Source: Comamonas halotolerans
GTDB lineage: Bacteria; Pseudomonadota; Gammaproteobacteria; Burkholderiales; Burkholderiaceae_C
Direction: 5' to 3'
NCBI RefSeq assembly: GCF_030162935.1
Contig: NZ_JASAUZ010000006.1
Coordinates: 21,001 to 85,000, forward strand
DNA: 64,000 nt
Each line of letters begins with the position of its first letter. The stretch's first letter is position 1. The notes under the pieces are model-generated. The model ran no database searches and was not told the origin of the DNA. It was given only the letters and a program-made list of their open reading frames with translations. The translations under genes and the position numbers were made by a program. Shown piece after piece: positions 28,949 through 39,288 of the stretch.

Positions 28949-30307
28949 ATGAATTTCCTGAATCGCGCCCCTCGCTGGGCAGTGCTGCCAGAACGCTTGC
29001 GGGGAATGTTCAATCTGAATGATCCCCGCTGGGGCCGTGGAGAGGACAACAATGCAGGGGAGGGCGAGCAGCGCCCAGATTCTGATCGTCCCGCGCCACC
29101 GCCTTCTTCTCCGCCACCTTCTCGTGGTCAAAACAATCAGGCGGGTCAACCTCCTGATCTGGATGAGTTGTGGCGTGACCTCAACCGCAAGCTTTCCGGC
29201 TTGTTTGGAGGGAAACCACCGCAAGGGCCGCGTGGTGGTAATTCGCAGCCCCCTGAAATGAAGAGCGCAGGCATTGGCGTCGGCGTGATCGCTGGCATTG
29301 CCGTGCTGATCTGGCTGGGGACGGGCTTCTTCATTGTGCAAGAAGGTCAGCAGGCAGTGATCACCCAGTTCGGCAAGTACCACTCCACGGTGGGTGCCGG
29401 TTTTAACTGGCGTGTGCCCTATCCCATCCAAAACCATGAACTGGTGTATGTCTCGCAAATCCGCTCGGTGGATGTGGGGCGTGACACCATCATCAAGAGC
29501 ACAGGCTTGCGTGAGTCGGCGATGTTGACGGAAGACGAGAACATCGTCGAAATCAAATTCGCCGTGCAGTACCGCTTGAGCGATGCGCGTGCCTGGTTGT
29601 TTGAAAGCAAGAACCCGGACGTTGCCGTCGTGCAGGCAGCTGAAACTGCTGTGCGCGAAGTAGTGGGCAAGATGAAGATGGATACGGCGCTTGCAGAGGA
29701 GCGTGACCAGATTGCGCCTCGGGTGCGTGATCTGATGCAGACCATTCTGGATCGCTACAAAGTTGGTGTGGAAGTGGTGGGCATCAATATGCAGCAAGGC
29801 GGCGTGCGTCCGCCCGAGCAGGTGCAGGCTGCGTTTGACGATGTGCTCAAAGCTGGCCAGGAGCGTGAGCGTGCCAAGAACGAAGCACAGGCCTATGCCA
29901 ACGACGTGATTCCTCGCGCTACGGGTACGGCAGCGCGCCTGAAGGAAGAAGCCGAAGCCTATCGTGAGCGTATTGCTGCGCAAGCAGAGGGTGATGCGCA
30001 GCGCTTTAGCTCTTTGCTGGCTGAGTACAAGAAGGCTCCGCAAGTCACGCGTGATCGTTTGTATACCGAGGCCATGCAAGAGGTGTACAGCAACGTGACC
30101 AAGGTGCTGGTGGATTCCCGCCAGGGCTCGAACCTGCTGTACTTGCCACTGGACAAGATCATGCAAAGCGCTGGTGCTGCGGCACCGCAGCCAGCACAGG
30201 ATGCTGCAGCGCGTGCGCAAACGTCAGGCAGCACGGCTGTGCCCGCTACCCCCGTTGATTCCCGCGTGCGCGACGCCAGCCGTTCGCGTGAACGCGAGTC
30301 CCGCTGA
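28949..30307 (+). CDS. hflK: HflK, membrane subunit of the HflKC complex
   Basis: HflK and HflC form an SPFH-domain cage around the FtsH protease and modulate membrane-protein quality control. The 452-residue protein starts with a Pro/Gly/Asn-rich cytoplasmic region. One membrane segment lies at about 110-130 (GVGVIAGIAVLIWLGTGFFI) and the SPFH/band-7 domain at about 130-320. A coiled coil with ERERAKNEAQAYANDVIPRA and an Ala/Thr-rich tail follow. The ATG at 28949 was chosen because the upstream extension overlaps hflX coding sequence. Confidence 0.95.
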   Translation: MNFLNRAPRWAVLPERLRGMFNLNDPRWGRGEDNNAGEGEQRPDSDRPAPPPSSPPPSRGQNNQAGQPPDLDELWRDLNRKLSGLFGGKPPQGPRGGNSQPPEMKSAGIGVGVIAGIAVLIWLGTGFFIVQEGQQAVITQFGKYHSTVGAGFNWRVPYPIQNHELVYVSQIRSVDVGRDTIIKSTGLRESAMLTEDENIVEIKFAVQYRLSDARAWLFESKNPDVAVVQAAETAVREVVGKMKMDTALAEERDQIAPRVRDLMQTILDRYKVGVEVVGINMQQGGVRPPEQVQAAFDDVLKAGQERERAKNEAQAYANDVIPRATGTAARLKEEAEAYRERIAAQAEGDAQRFSSLLAEYKKAPQVTRDRLYTEAMQEVYSNVTKVLVDSRQGSNLLYLPLDKIMQSAGAAAPQPAQDAAARAQTSGSTAVPATPVDSRVRDASRSRERESR

Positions 30308-30318
30308 GGAGATCTGTT

Positions 30319-31212
30319 GTGAACAGAGTTGGATTTATTGCCTCTAGCCTGTTGGTGGTGTTGGCATTGTTGAGCTCCATGCTCTTTGTGGTGGATCAGC
30401 GCCAGTTCGGTGTGGTCTATGCCTTGGGTCAAATCAAGAGCGTGATCACCGAGCCAGGACTGAACTTCAAGTTGCCGCCCCCATTTCAGAATGTGCGCTA
30501 TATCGACAAGCGTTTGCTGACACTCGATAGCAGTGACACCGAGCCCATGTTGACGGCAGAAAAGCAGCGCGTGGTGATCGACTGGTATGTGCGCTGGCGC
30601 ATCTCGGACCCACAGGAATACATACGTAATGTGGGCCTGGATGAAAGTGCAGGTGCCATGCAGCTCAATCGTGTGGTGCGCAATGCTTTTCAGGAAGAAG
30701 TGAACAAGCGCACTGTGCGCGAATTGCTCTCGACCAAGCGTGATACCTTGATGGCCGACGTCAAGCAAGAAGTGCTGAATGCCGTATCAGGTGGCAAGCC
30801 TTGGGGTGTGGATGTGGTGGACGTGCGCATTACACGTGTGGATTACGCGGAAACCATTACCGAGTCGGTCTATCGCCGTATGGAGGCAGAGCGCAAGCGC
30901 GTGGCCAATGAACTGCGTTCGACCGGTGCTGCGGAAGGCGAAAAGATCCGAGCGGAAGCGGACCGTCAGCGTGAAATCACGGTGGCCAACGCCTACCGTG
31001 ACGCGCAGAAGATCAAGGGTGAAGGTGATGCGCAAGCCGCTAAAACCTATGCAGAAGCTTTTGGGCAGGATCCGCAGTTTGCCAAGTTCTATCGCAGTCT
31101 GGACGCTTACAAGGCCAGCTTTGCGAACAAGGGTGATGTGATGCTGGTAGACCCTAGCAGTTCGGAGTTCTTTAAGTCCTACCGCAGCAGCGGCAGTGGC
31201 TCCAGCAATTAA
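30319..31212 (+). CDS. hflC: HflC, membrane subunit of the HflKC complex
   Basis: HflC is the partner of HflK. The 297-residue protein has an N-terminal membrane segment (about 5-25) and an SPFH/band-7 domain that includes EPGLNFKLPPPFQNV. A helical region with the conserved AEGEKIRAEADRQRE and a C-terminal Ser/Gly tail follow. The start is a GTG at 30319 with AGGAG 7 nt upstream. It is 11 bp after hflK, so they are co-transcribed. Confidence 0.96.
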   Translation: MNRVGFIASSLLVVLALLSSMLFVVDQRQFGVVYALGQIKSVITEPGLNFKLPPPFQNVRYIDKRLLTLDSSDTEPMLTAEKQRVVIDWYVRWRISDPQEYIRNVGLDESAGAMQLNRVVRNAFQEEVNKRTVRELLSTKRDTLMADVKQEVLNAVSGGKPWGVDVVDVRITRVDYAETITESVYRRMEAERKRVANELRSTGAAEGEKIRAEADRQREITVANAYRDAQKIKGEGDAQAAKTYAEAFGQDPQFAKFYRSLDAYKASFANKGDVMLVDPSSSEFFKSYRSSGSGSSN

Positions 31213-31264
31213 GTAGATCCAACTTTCTTGCTGCCCTTATTAAGGCCAAGGTAAGCTCACCGCC

Positions 31265-31456
31265 ATGGAAACACAAATCTCTTGGTGGGCTGCCTTGGCC
31301 TTGGTTTTGGTCATTGAGGGCCTTTTCCCGTTTATCTCACCCAAGGGCTGGCGTGAGATGTTCTCCCAACTGCTGGCATTGCGTGATGGTCAGATCCGTT
31401 TTGTCGGGCTGCTCTGTATCGCAGTCGGTCTGGCTTTGCTGTGGCTGCTGAAATAA
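31265..31456 (+). CDS. DUF2065 small membrane protein (YjeT-like)
   Basis: This 63-residue protein has two hydrophobic segments (about 8-25 and 43-61) and a conserved central PFISPKGWREMF turn. It belongs to the YjeT/DUF2065 family, which in many proteobacteria sits between hflC and purA or hisZ, as here. The function is unknown; the context suggests a link to the HflKC membrane complex. Confidence 0.85.
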   Translation: METQISWWAALALVLVIEGLFPFISPKGWREMFSQLLALRDGQIRFVGLLCIAVGLALLWLLK

Positions 31457-31546
31457 CGTGTTTCATGTCTAGGCCTTAAGCCTTTGTTAGGGCAGGACGG
31501 CGATAGCCGATAGAATCACGTTTTTAACAGCCTCCCCCTTTTTTCC

Positions 31547-32695
31547 ATGTCCGCTTGGGTCCTGCCGGATCACATCGCCGATGTTTTGCCTTCCGAGGCT
31601 CGGCACATCGAAGAGTTGCGTCGAGGATTACTCGATACGGCACGCAGCTATGGGTATGAATTGGTCATGCCTCCGCTCTTGGAGTACCTGGAATCTTTGC
31701 TCACCGGCACGGGTGAAGCACTGAACCTGCAGACTTTCAAGTTGGTTGACCAGATTTCTGGCCGCTCCCTGGGTTTGCGGGCGGACATGACGCAGCAAGT
31801 GGCGCGTATTGATGCCCACTTGCTCAACCGACAAGGTGTTACGCGTCTGTGCTATTGCGGCCCTGTGCTGCATGCTGCGCCGGATCGTCCACGTGCAACG
31901 CGCGAGCCTTTGCAGTTTGGCGCAGAAATCTATGGCCACGAAGGCCCGGAAGCCGACTTTGAGGCTTTGAGCCTGGCGCTCGCCTGCGTGCAAGGTGCTG
32001 GCGTGCAAGATTACACAGTGGATCTGGCCGATGTGCGCATTGTGCGCAGCTTGCTGGCGGGCGTGATGGTCGACTCTTCCGTGTTGCAAAAAGTGCATGC
32101 TGCATTGGCTGCCAAAGATGCAACCAGCCTGGCGGAACTGACCAAAAATTTCCCCCAGGCTTCGAGCGAAGGCCTGATGGCATTGCTGCAACTGTATGGC
32201 GATGCACAGGTGCTGGACGAGGCCGAAAAGGCTTTGGCCCGCACCCCGGGTGCGCAACATGTGCTGCAGCATTTGAGGTGGTTTGCATCGCAGTTTCCCC
32301 AGACGAATGTGACGTTCGATCTGGCGGATCTGCGTGGCTATTCTTACTACAGTGGCACGCGCTTTGCGGTGTACGCCCCCGGTGCCAGCGATGCGCTGGT
32401 GCGTGGTGGTCGTTACGATGAAGTGGGTGCCGTTTTTGGACGCAACCGCCCTGCGGCGGGCTTCTCACTGGATATCAAGCAATTGGTATCGGTGGTGCCA
32501 TCGCGTCCGCTGCGAGCGGCCATCCGCGCTCCCTGGGGCAATGATGCACAGCTGAGTTCTGCCATCGCGCAATTGCGCGCGCAAGGCGAGACCGTGGTGT
32601 GCGTGCTTCCCGGGCATGAGAGCGAGGTGGACGAATTCCACTGCGACCGAGCACTGGTGCAAAGCGCCGGGCAATGGGTCGTGCAAGCCGTTTAA
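31547..32695 (+). CDS. hisZ: ATP phosphoribosyltransferase regulatory subunit HisZ
   Basis: HisZ is a HisRS-like protein without tRNA-charging activity that forms a complex with the short form of HisG in the first step of histidine synthesis. The 382-residue protein has the class II synthetase fold with [12 protein letters not shown] and [27 protein letters not shown] and a motif-3-like [20 protein letters not shown] are also present. The anticodon-binding domain of HisS is absent. Its presence implies that this organism uses a short HisG, encoded elsewhere. Confidence 0.94.
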   Translation: MSAWVLPDHIADVLPSEARHIEELRRGLLDTARSYGYELVMPPLLEYLESLLTGTGEALNLQTFKLVDQISGRSLGLRADMTQQVARIDAHLLNRQGVTRLCYCGPVLHAAPDRPRATREPLQFGAEIYGHEGPEADFEALSLALACVQGAGVQDYTVDLADVRIVRSLLAGVMVDSSVLQKVHAALAAKDATSLAELTKNFPQASSEGLMALLQLYGDAQVLDEAEKALARTPGAQHVLQHLRWFASQFPQTNVTFDLADLRGYSYYSGTRFAVYAPGASDALVRGGRYDEVGAVFGRNRPAAGFSLDIKQLVSVVPSRPLRAAIRAPWGNDAQLSSAIAQLRAQGETVVCVLPGHESEVDEFHCDRALVQSAGQWVVQAV

Positions 32696-34102
<1,407 letters not shown>

Positions 34103-34158
34103 ACAGTACTGCCTTTATTAACACGCTCCTCGCGAAGACATTAAGACAGGAACAACAC

Positions 34159-34683
34159 ATGTTGACTGAAGACGGCAAGCACCTGTACGTCAGTTACGAC
34201 GAATACCACGGCTTGATCGAAAAGCTGGCCTTGAAGATTCACCAGTCTGGCTGGGAATTCGACACCATTTTGTGCTTGGCACGTGGTGGCCTGCGCCCTG
34301 GTGATATCTTGAGCCGAATTTTTGACAAGCCGCTGGCCATCATGTCCACCAGCTCTTACCGTGCCGAAGCTGGCAAGGTGCAGGGTCATCTGGACATTGG
34401 GCGATTCATCGCCACCCCCAAGGGCGAGATTGCTGGCCGCGTGCTGCTGGTGGATGATCTGGCTGATACAGGCGTAACGCTGAACGCGGTGGTCAAGCGC
34501 CTTAAGGAAAACTACGCGCCCATCACTGAATTGCGCACTGCCGTGATCTGGACCAAGGGTGTTTCGTCCTTCAAGGCTGATTACTCGGTGGAAGATCTGC
34601 CAACCAACCCCTGGATTCATCAGCCCTTTGAAGGCTATGACAATCTCTCGCCAGAGAAGCTGATGGAGAAGTGGAAGCTGTAA
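34159..34683 (+). CDS. Purine phosphoribosyltransferase family protein
   Basis: This 174-residue type I phosphoribosyltransferase has the PRPP-binding loop VLLVDDLADTGVTL near residues 95-108 and an upstream CLARGGLRPGDILSR segment. Similar proteins are annotated as xanthine, guanine or hypoxanthine phosphoribosyltransferases. Its place right after purA supports a purine salvage role. The exact base specificity cannot be read from the sequence. A terminator follows. Confidence 0.85.
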   Translation: MLTEDGKHLYVSYDEYHGLIEKLALKIHQSGWEFDTILCLARGGLRPGDILSRIFDKPLAIMSTSSYRAEAGKVQGHLDIGRFIATPKGEIAGRVLLVDDLADTGVTLNAVVKRLKENYAPITELRTAVIWTKGVSSFKADYSVEDLPTNPWIHQPFEGYDNLSPEKLMEKWKL

Positions 34684-34702
34684 TTGCAGCTTGTGTCCAC
34701 CT

Positions 34703-34731
34703 AAAAAGGAGTCCGTGCGGCTCCTTTTTTT
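34703..34731 (+). terminator. Terminator of the purA/phosphoribosyltransferase transcript
   Basis: AAAAAGGAG plus CCG pairs with CGG plus CTCCTTTTT (one bulge), followed by a continuous T run. This likely marks the end of the long rlmN-purA block. Confidence 0.85.
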
Positions 34732-34898
34732 ATGCTTGCGCAGGGATTCGAGCCTGCATTCAACGTGCGCATCAAAATGAAAAACGTTCGGTTTTGAAAC
34801 TCTATGAATATTTATTTGGCATGCTGTTTTTCCAGATGGGCTGATAGTCCTTATGGCTATGCATATGCAGGTCAATCAGCTTCGTTATGCTTGCTGGC

Positions 34899-35720
34899 AT
34901 GCAAATGATGTTTGATGCCCTGTGGCGTGCACTGGCCGATTGCCTGCGTGGCAAGGTCATCGCATGGTCTTTGTTTCCTCTGTTGCTGGTGGCCTTGATG
35001 GGGTTGCTTGTCGGCATTTTCTGGTGGGATGGGGCTGTGACTATCGTGCAGTCCTGGCTCGAGCGTGCCAGCTGGCTGCAGTGGCTGTGGAGCTGGATGG
35101 GCTCAGCGACGGCTACAGCCAGCGCGGTGGCGGCCGCTGTGACCGTTGTGCTGGTGGTTAGTCCCATTGTCATCATGATTGCGCTGGCTATTGTGGCGGT
35201 GGTCATGACGCCCAAAATGGTGGAACTGGTGGCTGAGCGTCGCTTTCCTCACTTACAGCGCAAGCGTGGGGGAGGCTGGGTAAGCAGTGCACTCTGGGCA
35301 CTGAGTTCCACTGCTGTTGCGCTCATGGTGTTATTGCTGTCGGTGCCTCTGTGGCTGGTGCCACCTCTGATTTTGGTTTTGCCTCCGTTGATTTGGGGCT
35401 GGCTGACGTACCGGGTGATGACTTTTGATGCTTTGGCTGAGCACGCCAGCAAGGCAGAGCGACAAGCTATTTTGGAAGTACACCGATATCGCTTGATTCT
35501 GATGGGGGTGGTATGTGGCTATATTGGCGCAGCGCCGAGCTTGGTGTGGGCTTCGGGCATTGTGTTTGCAGCTGCGTTCTGGATTTTGATTCCCATTGCG
35601 GTGTGGATTTATGCGCTGGTTTTTGCCTTTTCCTCGCTGTGGTTTGCGCACTATGGTTTGGCGGCGCTGTATAGCTTGCGTGCAAGCGCGGGCAACAAAG
35701 AGGCATCGTTCGCACCATAA
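34899..35720 (+). CDS. EI24-domain (CysZ-like) inner membrane protein
   Basis: This protein of about 273 residues has roughly four to five long hydrophobic segments (near 20-45, 75-110, 135-165 and 205-250). The N-terminal ALWRALADCLRGKVIAWSLF and the middle MTPKMVELVAERRFPHLQRK are typical of the EI24/CysZ family. CysZ members import sulphate, but distant members are uncharacterised, and no cys genes are nearby. The start is uncertain: ATGs occur at 34887, 34899 and 34905 without a clear Shine-Dalgarno box. Confidence 0.7.
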   Translation: MQMMFDALWRALADCLRGKVIAWSLFPLLLVALMGLLVGIFWWDGAVTIVQSWLERASWLQWLWSWMGSATATASAVAAAVTVVLVVSPIVIMIALAIVAVVMTPKMVELVAERRFPHLQRKRGGGWVSSALWALSSTAVALMVLLLSVPLWLVPPLILVLPPLIWGWLTYRVMTFDALAEHASKAERQAILEVHRYRLILMGVVCGYIGAAPSLVWASGIVFAAAFWILIPIAVWIYALVFAFSSLWFAHYGLAALYSLRASAGNKEASFAP

Positions 35721-35791
35721 GCAGTCGTGGGGACGCGGGCTTGCTGTATGTTTTGAACCAATTGGTGCAATCAAATAGCGAGATAGTCGAT

Positions 35792-35808
35792 TGCACCAAT
35801 TTGGTGTG
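35792..35808 (+). promoter_or_regulatory. NtrC-like binding site 1 upstream of glnA
   Basis: TGCACCAATTTGGTGTG matches the NtrC consensus TGCACCA-N3-TGGTGCA closely. Its centre is about 165 bp upstream of the sigma-54 promoter. Confidence 0.75.
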
Positions 35809-35814
35809 TTCTGG

Positions 35815-35831
35815 CGAACTAAAATGGTGCC
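35815..35831 (+). promoter_or_regulatory. NtrC-like binding site 2 (weaker) upstream of glnA
   Basis: CGAACTAAAATGGTGCC keeps the right half TGGTGC of the NtrC consensus but is degenerate on the left. Its centre lies 23 bp (about two helical turns) from site 1, which would allow cooperative binding. Confidence 0.55.
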
Positions 35832-35863
35832 GATATGACGAACTCGCTAGGGTTTGTCAGATG

Positions 35864-35880
35864 TGCACCAAAATGGTGAA
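35864..35880 (+). promoter_or_regulatory. NtrC-like binding site 3 upstream of glnA
   Basis: TGCACCAAAATGGTGAA matches the NtrC consensus at most positions and lies about 87 bp upstream of the sigma-54 promoter. Confidence 0.75.
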
Positions 35881-35889
35881 TCATCAACA

Positions 35890-35920
35890 AAAGCCATGAA
35901 GTCATGTACTTCATGGCTTT
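35890..35920. repeat. 13-bp perfect hairpin between NtrC sites and glnA promoter
   Basis: AAAGCCATGAAGT (35890-35902) and ACTTCATGGCTTT (35908-35920) are perfect inverted repeats with a CATGT loop. No T tract follows. It lies upstream of the predicted glnA start, so it would not be in the glnA mRNA. Confidence 0.75.
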
Positions 35921-35958
35921 ATGCTTATGGCAAGCGCATCGGCGTGACAGCTAAAAGC

Positions 35959-35974
35959 TGGCACACAAACTGCT
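35959..35974 (+). promoter_or_regulatory. Sigma-54 promoter of glnA
   Basis: TGGCAC-N5-CTGCT matches the -24/-12 consensus TGGCAC-N5-TTGCW with one mismatch. It ends 46 bp before the glnA ATG and has NtrC-like boxes at enhancer distance. Confidence 0.75.
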
Positions 35975-36020
35975 TTGCTTAATGCGTACTTTCTATGAAG
36001 CGCTTTTCCAGGAGAACCTG

Positions 36021-37436
36021 ATGGCTAAGACCGTTGCAGATGTGATGAACCTAGTGAAGGAGAACGAGGTCAAGTTTGTTGACCTGCGCTTCACTGATAC
36101 CCGTGGCAAGGAGCAGCACGTCACTGTGCCAATCTCGCATTTTGATGATGACAAGTTCACATCAGGCCACGCTTTCGACGGTTCGTCGGTTGCAGGTTGG
36201 AAGGGTATTGAAGCTTCGGACATGCTGTTGATGCCCGATCCCAACACCGCCAACATTGACCCCTTCTTTGAAGAAACCACGCTGATCTTGCAGTGTGATG
36301 TGATCGAGCCCGGTGATGGCAAGGCCTATGACCGCGATCCACGCTCTGTGGCCAAGCGCGCTGAAGCCTACCTGAAGGCTTCTGGTCTGGGTGATACCGC
36401 ATATTTCGGTCCCGAGCCAGAATTCTTCATCTTTGATGGCGTGCGCTGGGGCACCGAAGCTCATAACCCCTTCTTCGAAATCGAAGAATACGAAGCACCA
36501 TGGAACACTGGCACCAAGTTTGAAGGCGGTAACCGTGGTCACCGCCCTCGTGTCAAGGGTGGCTATTTCCCTGTGCCTCCGGTTGACAGTACACAGGATA
36601 TGCGTGCCGAGATGTCTCTGATCTTGGAGTCCTTGGGTATTCCTGTCGAAGTGTTCCACCACGAAGTGGCAGGTGCTGGCCAAAATGAGCTGGGCACCCG
36701 TTTTTCCACTCTGGTGGAGCGCGCTGACTGGACACAGTTGCAGAAATACGTGATCTGGAACGTCGCCAACACCTACGGCAAGACCGCGACTTTCATGCCC
36801 AAGCCTTACTCTGGCGACAACGGCTCGGGCATGCACGTGCACCAGTCTGTGTGGAAGGATGGCAAGAATCTGTTCGCTGGCGACGGCTATGCCGGTCTGT
36901 CCGACTTTGCCCTGTACTACATCGGTGGCATCATCAAGCACGCACGTGCACTGAACGCCATCACCAACCCCGGCACCAACTCGTACAAGCGCCTGGTTCC
37001 CGGCTTTGAAGCACCTGTGAAGCTGGCTTACTCGGCCAAGAACCGTTCTGCTTCCATCCGTATTCCTTACGTGAGCAATCCCAAGGGGCGCCGTGTTGAA
37101 GCGCGCTTCCCAGATCCTCTGATGAACCCCTACCTGGGCTTCGCAGCGCTGTTGATGGCTGGTCTGGATGGCGTGGAAAACAAGATTCACCCCGGCGAAG
37201 CTGCCACCAAGGATCTCTACCACCTGCCTCCAGAAGAAGACAAGTTGGTGCCTACCGTGTGCCACAGTCTGGATCAGGCGCTGGAAGCTTTGGACGCAGA
37301 CCGCGCGTTCCTGACCAAGGGTGGCGTGTTCAGTGACTCCATGATTGACGCCTATATCGAGCTGAAGATGGGCGAAGTGACGCGCTATCGACAGTCTGTA
37401 CACCCCGTTGAATACGATATGTACTATTCGCTGTAA
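36021..37436 (+). CDS. glnA: Glutamine synthetase type I
   Basis: GlnA makes glutamine from glutamate, ammonia and ATP in a dodecamer. The 471-residue protein has the signature [17 protein letters not shown], the [16 protein letters not shown] metal/ATP motif and the adenylylation loop [10 protein letters not shown] with its Tyr. It is therefore a GSI-beta enzyme controlled by GlnE. The ATG at 36021 has AGGAG 6-7 nt upstream; the earlier ATG at 35982 falls near the transcription start. The upstream sigma-54 promoter and NtrC boxes, with ntrBC downstream, give the classical nitrogen-limitation control. Confidence 0.98.
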   Translation: MAKTVADVMNLVKENEVKFVDLRFTDTRGKEQHVTVPISHFDDDKFTSGHAFDGSSVAGWKGIEASDMLLMPDPNTANIDPFFEETTLILQCDVIEPGDGKAYDRDPRSVAKRAEAYLKASGLGDTAYFGPEPEFFIFDGVRWGTEAHNPFFEIEEYEAPWNTGTKFEGGNRGHRPRVKGGYFPVPPVDSTQDMRAEMSLILESLGIPVEVFHHEVAGAGQNELGTRFSTLVERADWTQLQKYVIWNVANTYGKTATFMPKPYSGDNGSGMHVHQSVWKDGKNLFAGDGYAGLSDFALYYIGGIIKHARALNAITNPGTNSYKRLVPGFEAPVKLAYSAKNRSASIRIPYVSNPKGRRVEARFPDPLMNPYLGFAALLMAGLDGVENKIHPGEAATKDLYHLPPEEDKLVPTVCHSLDQALEALDADRAFLTKGGVFSDSMIDAYIELKMGEVTRYRQSVHPVEYDMYYSL

Positions 37437-37484
37437 TTTGCAAGGTGCCAGCACAAGCTGGTGCCGTCTGCAGATGTGCAAATG

Positions 37485-37508
37485 GGCAGCCTCAGGGCTG
37501 CCTTTTTT
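37485..37508 (+). terminator. Terminator of glnA
   Basis: GGCAGCC and GGCTGCC form a 7-bp stem with a 4-nt loop, followed by six T. A second weaker hairpin with G-U pairs (GGTGCCAGC / GCTGGTGCC) lies about 20 nt upstream. Confidence 0.85.
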
Positions 37509-37636
37509 GTAGAAGCCAACGAATGCCTTGTCGGAATAATCAAGGACAAGTGAAGTGCTGCATTGCAAAATGCACCCATGACGTGAACTAGCTCATGTAC
37601 GCTTCACAACGTTCAGTATTGGATAGGGGCATAGAA

Positions 37637-38146
37637 ATGAAACAAAAGATTGTGCTGGTGAGTTGTTGCTTGGCAGCGGGTATTGCTGCCTTGAGTAATG
37701 CCGTGGCGCAGGAGCGCATCTACCGCTGTGGCAATGAGTACACCAACAGTGCTGCAATCGCCAAGCAGCGCAATTGCCAGGTTGTGGAGGGCGGTCATGT
37801 CACGGTGGTGAATACAGGTGAAGCCAAGCCTGCTGCCAAGGCACCATCAAGCACAAGTCCCAAGCCTGCTGCCAGCAACCGGTCAGTGCAGGTGGATCCT
37901 GAGCAGCAAAAGGCACGCGATAACGATGCGCGTGCCATCTTGCAAAGTGAGCTGAGCAAGGCGCAGGACAAGCTCAACGCCTTGAAAGCTGAATACAACG
38001 ATGGCAACCCCATCAAGACTGCCCTGGAGTTGCGTAATCCGCAGGTGTTCAATGAGCGGGTGGAAGCTCTGAAAGCCAGTATCGCCAGACAGGAAGCCGA
38101 TGTAGCCGGGATTCAGCGTGAGTTGTCACGTCATTCTGGCGGCTGA
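37637..38146 (+). CDS. DUF4124-domain exported protein
   Basis: This 169-residue protein has a signal peptide (cleavage likely after AVA near residue 24). A short DUF4124-type beta segment containing ERIYRCGNEYTNSA follows, then an Ala/Lys/Pro linker. The last half is a charged coiled coil (EQQKARDNDARAILQSELSK onward). The start at 37637 places the signal correctly. DUF4124 proteins are common but uncharacterised periplasmic proteins in betaproteobacteria. Location between glnA and ntrB is seen in related genomes, but the glnA terminator separates it from glnA. Confidence 0.8.
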   Translation: MKQKIVLVSCCLAAGIAALSNAVAQERIYRCGNEYTNSAAIAKQRNCQVVEGGHVTVVNTGEAKPAAKAPSSTSPKPAASNRSVQVDPEQQKARDNDARAILQSELSKAQDKLNALKAEYNDGNPIKTALELRNPQVFNERVEALKASIARQEADVAGIQRELSRHSGG

Positions 38147-38169
38147 TTTTTTGAAAGTTTGATCTCTTC

Positions 38170-39243
38170 ATGTCCCAAGCTTCTTCCAATGCTGCGCAGC
38201 GTTTTGCTGCTTTGGACTTGCTCTCAACCTTAGCGGTTGTCGTGGATGCGCAAGGCGCAGTGGTATTTGCCAATGCGGCGCTGGAGAGTGCGGTAGGCAT
38301 GTCGCGTCGCATGTTGGAGGGATCAGAGTTTGCGCAGCATCTGGCGGCTCCTTCTTTGCTCAGGTCGGGCCTGAGCGCTTCTGGTGGGCAAAGCTATGCT
38401 GCCATGAGCTTTGACACCGGCTTGCTACGCGCTGTTCAAGAGCCTTTGTTTGTTCACGTGACAGTCACCGCCATTGAGCACAGTGATTTGAAGCTCATCG
38501 AGTTGTGGGTGCTAGAGCAGCAGGCCCGCCAGGACCGAGAAGAGCGCTTGGTGGCGCAAGCCGAGGCCAACAAGGAGCTGGTACGTAATTTGGCCCACGA
38601 AATCAAGAATCCTTTGGGGGGAATTCGTGGCGCTGCGCAATTGCTCGAGATGGAGCTTGAGAGCAAAGACCTGCGTGAGTACACACAGGTCATCATTCAC
38701 GAAGCAGATCGCTTGCAAAGTTTGGTGGATCGCTTGCTGGCGCCTCACAGGCATCCTCATCAACTGGTCGATTTGAATATCCATGAGGTGTGTGAGCGGG
38801 TGAGGGCGCTGGTGTTGCTGGAGTATCCACAGGGGCTGAAGATTCGTCGTGATTACGATATCTCCATTCCCGAGTTCAAAGGCGATCGCGCGCAACTGAT
38901 TCAGGCCTTGCTCAACATTGTGCAAAACGCCGCACAGGTGCTTACAGAGAAGGTTAACAGTGGGGAGGCTGAGATTACGCTGCGCACTCGCGTGGTCCGT
39001 CAAGTCACTATTGGACGCCAACGGCACAGACTGGCATTGGAATTGCATGTCATTGATAACGGCCCCGGCGTGCCAGATCACATCAAGGAGCGGATTTTTT
39101 ATCCGCTGGTGACTGGCAGGGATGGAGGCTCGGGCTTAGGACTGCCGCTGGCGCAAACTTTTGTGCAACGCCACCACGGTCTGATTGAGTGTGAAAGCAT
39201 GCCCGGGCGCACAGACTTCAGAATTCTGATCCCACTGCCTTAA
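38170..39243 (+). CDS. ntrB: Nitrogen regulation sensor histidine kinase NtrB
   Basis: NtrB (GlnL) phosphorylates NtrC when nitrogen is limiting and, with PII bound, acts as its phosphatase. The 357-residue cytoplasmic protein has an N-terminal PAS-like domain (about 10-125) and the H-box NLAHEIKNPLGG with the phosphorylated His. The N-box LLNIVQNAAQVL and the ATP-lid GSGLGLPLAQ are also present. No membrane segments are seen, as expected. It is 45 bp upstream of ntrC. Confidence 0.95.
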   Translation: MSQASSNAAQRFAALDLLSTLAVVVDAQGAVVFANAALESAVGMSRRMLEGSEFAQHLAAPSLLRSGLSASGGQSYAAMSFDTGLLRAVQEPLFVHVTVTAIEHSDLKLIELWVLEQQARQDREERLVAQAEANKELVRNLAHEIKNPLGGIRGAAQLLEMELESKDLREYTQVIIHEADRLQSLVDRLLAPHRHPHQLVDLNIHEVCERVRALVLLEYPQGLKIRRDYDISIPEFKGDRAQLIQALLNIVQNAAQVLTEKVNSGEAEITLRTRVVRQVTIGRQRHRLALELHVIDNGPGVPDHIKERIFYPLVTGRDGGSGLGLPLAQTFVQRHHGLIECESMPGRTDFRILIPLP

Positions 39244-39288
39244 GACCGGGGCTCTGACAGAACAAGCAACGGAAGGTAAACACTGCAT

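Noticed and set aside
28913..30220. Long minus-strand ORF opposite hflK (435 codons)
   Set aside because: Shadow frame of hflK, which has a clear SPFH domain and context.
34736..34765. tRNA-like T-arm (GATTCGAGCC) near the phosphoribosyltransferase terminator
   Set aside because: The loop is eight bases long and there is no acceptor stem, anticodon arm or CCA. Probably chance or at most a tiny relic.
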